A DNA stretch of 64,000 bases from Rotaria socialis (taxonomy: Eukaryota; Rotifera; Eurotatoria; Philodinida; Philodinidae), in assembly GCA_905331475.1 (NCBI GenBank), contig CAJNYU010004309.1, positions 54,700 through 118,699 of the forward strand. Direction: 5' to 3'. Made by a program: the position numbers and the translations under genes. The first letter of the stretch is position 1, and each line of letters begins with the position of its first letter. The notes beneath the pieces were generated by a model. That model was not told the origin of the DNA. It did not search any database and saw only the letters and a program-made list of their open reading frames with translations. Shown here piece by piece: positions 60,175 through 64,000 of this stretch.

Positions 60175-60350
60175 CAGTGAAAATTGCAAGGGGGAAACAT
60201 GATACTTCACGGTACTTTACCGTACTTTGCCGTACTTTAGAATACTTTGAGATACTTTGAAATACTTTAGCGTACTTTAAGATACTTCAAGATACTTTAC
60301 CGTACTTTAAAGTACAAAAGTATCATGTTTCCCCCTTGCGTTTTGCACAG
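60175..60350. mobile_element. 176-bp MITE of GTACTTT words
   Basis: The core termini GCAAGGGGGAAACATGATAC (60186-60205) and their inverted copy (ending at 60339) are perfect over 22 bp. The similarity extends outwards to CAGTGAAAATTGC on the left and inverted CTGTGCAAAACGC on the right. The inside is about a dozen tandem ~10-bp units of the type GTACTTTACC / GATACTTTGA. No target duplication recognised. It begins 30 bp beyond the decayed hAT. Confidence 0.75.
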
Positions 60351-62282
60351 CTTAAAATGAGTATTACGTTGATCATTTATATTTTATTTCTCAAAATAAA
60401 ATACAATAAAATAAAAATTGAAAAAAACTTTATGATAAAATAAAATGCATAAAATAAAAGAACTAAAATTCTAAAAAGTGAAAAAAATGAGATTAGAATA
60501 AGATAAGATAAATAGAATAAAATACAAATACAACAAATAAAATAAAATAAAATAAAATGAATATAATAGGTGAAACGACAGTCTAAGTATGTATTTTCCC
60601 ATATTTATATCTAAAAATAGAAGAGATGTAAAACGGCAAAAAAAGGGTTCTCCTTAGAGCGTAGTCGTTTTCGGCAATACGGAAACTACCACCTAAAATA
60701 CCACCGTTTTCCGCCTTATCATATCGTTTTCCGGTGCTTCGCTACTGGCCATCGTAACGGCTGCTGTTTTTAGTCGTTTACGGACCGTTCTATACGACAA
60801 GGGACCTTTTGTGCACTATATGTTTCTCCTCGTTTCGAATCTGAACTAGGAGATATTTTTTGCATAGAAAGTTTTCGTGCAAAGCTGTCTGATGTTTTCG
60901 AGTAAAAAATGTATTGATAAGTATGTTTTAGTTACCGTATACAGAGAGAAAAAACATTAATAAATAGATGATGATATCATCTGCTATAGCAATTGTTTAA
61001 CTCACAATCTTGAAACCGTGCAGCAATGGCAGAAACTCTTTTAAGTATTTCATACGTATATAATTATATGAATCCTACTCATCAGCAACAGATGAGTCGG
61101 AACGGTGTGAATCATTTACGAATGTTACCTTATGAGCGTACTCAGATAAAAGTTTTGAATTTTTGCATAAAAAAACTAGAATTTTGACCCCGTGAAATCA
61201 AGTTCCCGATATTCTTCATATGAAATTTAACTAAATAAGTCATTAAATATCGTTATCAGATTTCAAAATGTCTTTTTATGTCAACATATAAATGTGAAAT
61301 GATATTTAAAGTATTTTCTATCTTGGATCTGCTTCTTGTTATAGTGATACTTTAGACAACAAGAGAAAACAATCATAGATATACTTTGATATTATTTCCA
61401 CCGGTTATATATTGTCGTTAGTTCAAATAAATGTATTACACGAGTAATTATTTGCAACATAAAAGTCATAATATTTAGTAATTTTTGTTTTACCTACCTT
61501 CTCTTTACTAAAACGGAAGTACTCCGCTCGAAAACTACACGAAGGTCTAATCATCATTAGCTGTCACGTACTATGAGCATAAAAATAATTTTAACTGCGT
61601 GCGCAATATTATTAAATCGCTTAACCGGGGATTTTTGTTTTGAGCCTGTTTGTTTCGGTATGTCTGCTCTATTATAAAAAGTAATTAGGATTGACAGAAT
61701 AATATGTACCCCATTGATTAATGAAACCATTTATTCATTCATTTGAATCGGTACATGAAAGGAAAAGAATATCGTCTTGCAATAAACGTGTTTTTACTAA
61801 AAATATCATATTATTCGAAGGCATCAATCATATCTGTGCTTTGCGCATATATTTTTTTTTCTTATTTACACATTGTTCGCGGAAGAACCTATCAAAATAA
61901 AAAGCAATATCAAGTATTTAGATGAATTACAAGGTGAAACGTAACTCAGCGAATAGGATACTATCGTCAATATAAATATTTCTCAAGGAGAAACATTGTC
62001 TCGCGGTTACAAATAGTACGCGTAAACAAGCGTTAATAAATATCGGGTACAAAACACGGTACTTAATTAGAAGACAGGATTCGTTCGCGATATAAGTAGT
62101 AAGTTGATTCTCTCACTCACAATTATATTACATAAAAAAATCATCTAATCAATTACATACCATTTGATTCCATCGAATACAATGTTGGCACAACGCAAAT
62201 CTATGAAACCTGCCCAGTAAAAGTTTGTTTTAATGTAAAAATTTATTTTTGAATTCATTTTGAAACTAGAAGCAGCAGTATA
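60351..62282. other. Intergenic region with AAAAT-rich tract and a possible island
   Basis: 60370-60560 is an imperfect (AAAAT)n tract. 60650-60800 is a GC-richer patch with CGTTTTCCG / TCGTTTACGG words, possibly another self-similar island without clear ends. The rest is AT-rich and featureless. Upstream region of the gene starting at 62283. Confidence 0.4.
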
Positions 62283-64000
62283 ATGAAAACTGGACTTCCA
62301 GCTCCTATAGCTATTTGTTTTTTGACTTTTGTTTTATTTCTGATTGCTGCAACTATAGTTCTCTCACTTATTCCACTTTTTGTGGAATCACCATCCGCAC
62401 AAAGAAGTACAGGTAAATCATTCAACTATGTATTTTTCTGTTAATAATAACGAAATTTATACTATGTTAGCTTCAGCAAAAAGTTCTCCAGTCACAATGC
62501 AGATGAATACTGGCATCACTGTCAATTCTAGACGAAAACGGGACTCAAATTCATCAACTTCAAATCTCCAAGATCATATTGGTGACAAATTTGGACCAGA
62601 TGGCATTACCCAGTTTAATGGTCAAGTATGTTTTCATCGAAACTTTTCATTCTACATATAACTGAAGCCTACAAAACAATCGAGAATAATACTGTCTGCT
62701 ACTTCAATTCTATTATTGCATAGCTCTTCCTTCGTCTATATGCATTCTTTACACTTCAAACTCATACTATACGTGAAATCTTTTAATAAATGATATCCGA
62801 GTGAAAATAGGAATAGAATGTTCACTTGATGTCGAGCAGAAAAGTTTCACAACAACCAATTCTAACTTTTCTTTCGTACAGAACCTAGGAATTCACATTC
62901 CTTCATTTATTTCTTCTCATTTTTTATCCTTCGATAAGTTCAGAGTACATTAGATTCTTCTAAAAAGTAAAATTGTTAGCGTCAGTAGTTGACACTCACT
63001 GACGCTAAACGTTTCATGTGTATTATCTATTTTTTGAATCTCTAATTTGATTTGTTACGTAATCTCTCAACTATGATTCAGCTCGTGATTATCTTTTTGT
63101 ATTTCATTATTACGCAGTTGTTGCTGTTCTATTGTATCGAATACTCGATACTCAAATATATTCTATATATGACACGACGACAAAGCCTATTATTGAAACA
63201 TGTTTAGCTCTTTGTTTTTGGCAGAATAAATATTAGTTCTACCATTGCTACATAATCCCGAAAACGAGAGCTAACAAAAATCAATGCATTAGCTTTCAAT
63301 TTCTCTTCTTTTGTTCACGTTTTTTCAGAATTTGAGCTATTTTTTGGTTTTAGTTGGGCCCACTTTTAGCAGGATTAAGTCCAAACTTCGGCGGTTTGAG
63401 TGACGTATCTATCACGGTTGGAGTGTCATATAGTACAAAAAGGCGCCGGTGAGTTAGAAGTGTACGCTTTGAAACTGATTAAGCAGTCAGTCACATATTT
63501 TTAGTGCAATTAAAAAACGTGCCATTGGATATATTGTCTTAATCATAGAATTTATAGTGGTCTTTAGCCCGAAATGTACAGGGAGATGTCAAACCGATAC
63601 TGGTAATTCAATAAGAACCTTGCTTCCCAGTAAAGTGACAGTTAATACCGTGGTTCTCACTAATATTATCTTGGTTGATAAAAGTGGACAATCTGCCGGA
63701 GCCATTGTTGTAATTCATGTTCTTGAAGTTTTATATATATCACCTATAAGTAAGACTCATTCATTTTGAATAACTAATATTTTATAAATTGATCGTATAC
63801 TCAGCTCCCGTAGTGATTTCTGAGCATAAACCAACACATGCACCACCGACAGTCTTTACCTTAATATCAACAACAGCAACAACGAAAACGACAACAAAAA
63901 CAACAACAACCACACCAACAACGACAACAAAAACAACAACAACAACAACAACAACAACCACAACAACGACAACAACAACGACAACAACAACGACAACAAC
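62283..64000 (+). CDS. Membrane-anchored Thr-rich protein (5' part, truncated by window)
   Basis: Exons 62283-62412, 62471-62625, 63354-63448, 63568-63749 and 63805 to beyond 64000 join in frame. The N-terminus has one long hydrophobic segment (residues ~6-35, starting APIAICFLTFVLFLIAATIV), a signal anchor or uncleaved signal, followed by a polar stretch with a dibasic SRRKRD, a small hydrophobic/glycine region, a CTGRCQ motif and hydrophobic beta-like strands. The last visible exon becomes an almost pure Thr tract encoded by ACA/ACG repeats, as in heavily O-glycosylated mucin-like stalks. I do not recognise the family. The C-terminal part, which would be informative, is outside the window. 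Confidence 0.65.
63880..64000 (+). repeat. (ACA/ACG)n coding repeat (poly-Thr)
   Basis: Tandem ACA/ACG codons with occasional AAA/CCA codons, running off the window end inside the Thr-rich protein's exon. Confidence 0.85.

Overview
This window is nuclear DNA of a small invertebrate animal. It is strongly AT-rich, protein genes are cut by many very short GT-AG introns (mostly about 35-70 bp, a few of 0.5-1.5 kb), and the gene set is metazoan: an ABCG transporter, a tubulin-type cytosolic carboxypeptidase, an FKBP6-like co-chaperone, a STRA6-like receptor, a BTB-kelch protein, Ig I-set domains and a Raw-like protein. A bdelloid rotifer is my best guess. The reasons are the tiny introns, the AT bias, an intronless bacterial-looking SDR gene, a lectin/EGF receptor mosaic, a Thr-rich surface protein and a high diversity of low-copy transposons. 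This is inference; no ribosomal or mitochondrial marker is present. I found no tRNA, rRNA or CRISPR array.

Layout. 1-2.85 kb: non-coding, with a MITE (1149-1368) and a GC-rich inverted-repeat island (1946-2217). 2.85-5.27 kb (-): ABCG half transporter in 3 exons. 6.63-12.99 kb (-): cytosolic carboxypeptidase of the AGBL2/3 type, whose 32 exons I could join in one frame (1169 aa). 14.0-16.15 kb (+): FKBP6/Shutdown-like protein, 7 exons, divergent from the carboxypeptidase. 16.15-21.74 kb: no gene seen, only microsatellites. 21.74-28.27 kb (+): a chimeric receptor with signal peptide, C-type lectin, EGF and a STRA6-like multi-pass domain. 29.14-29.87 kb (-): intronless SDR. 30.78-31.67 kb: an 895-bp element with long terminal inverted repeats. 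33.3-34.7 kb (+): B-box-like coiled-coil protein. 34.7-43.9 kb: a transposon graveyard with at least six unrelated inverted-repeat islands, two carrying 8-bp target duplications, around what looks like a broken gene (37.14-38.47 kb). 43.9-46.5 kb (+): two-Ig-domain protein. 48.0-51.3 kb (+): Raw-like protein with two nucleoside-deoxyribosyltransferase-like domains, carrying a 5'-truncated LINE with a perfect 15-bp target duplication in intron 1. 51.67-54.0 kb (+): BTB-BACK-kelch protein. 55.25-57.34 kb (-): bifunctional pseudouridine-monophosphate glycosidase / PfkB kinase. 58.38-60.14 kb: decayed hAT transposon, followed by a further inverted-repeat island. 62.28 kb to the window end (+): membrane protein with a Thr-rich region, truncated by the window.

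The genes are housekeeping or cell-surface genes of unrelated function and do not form a cluster. The most interesting signals are the lectin-EGF-STRA6 fusion and the set of self-similar islands. Each island is built almost wholly from variants of its own short, often palindromic word, and most are bounded by hAT-like inverted termini. The decayed hAT copy at 58.4 kb has the same design at its ends. That suggests the islands are non-autonomous hAT families made almost entirely of amplified subterminal (presumably transposase-binding) motifs. Exon boundaries were joined by hand from reading frame and GT-AG consensus; no transcript data were available.
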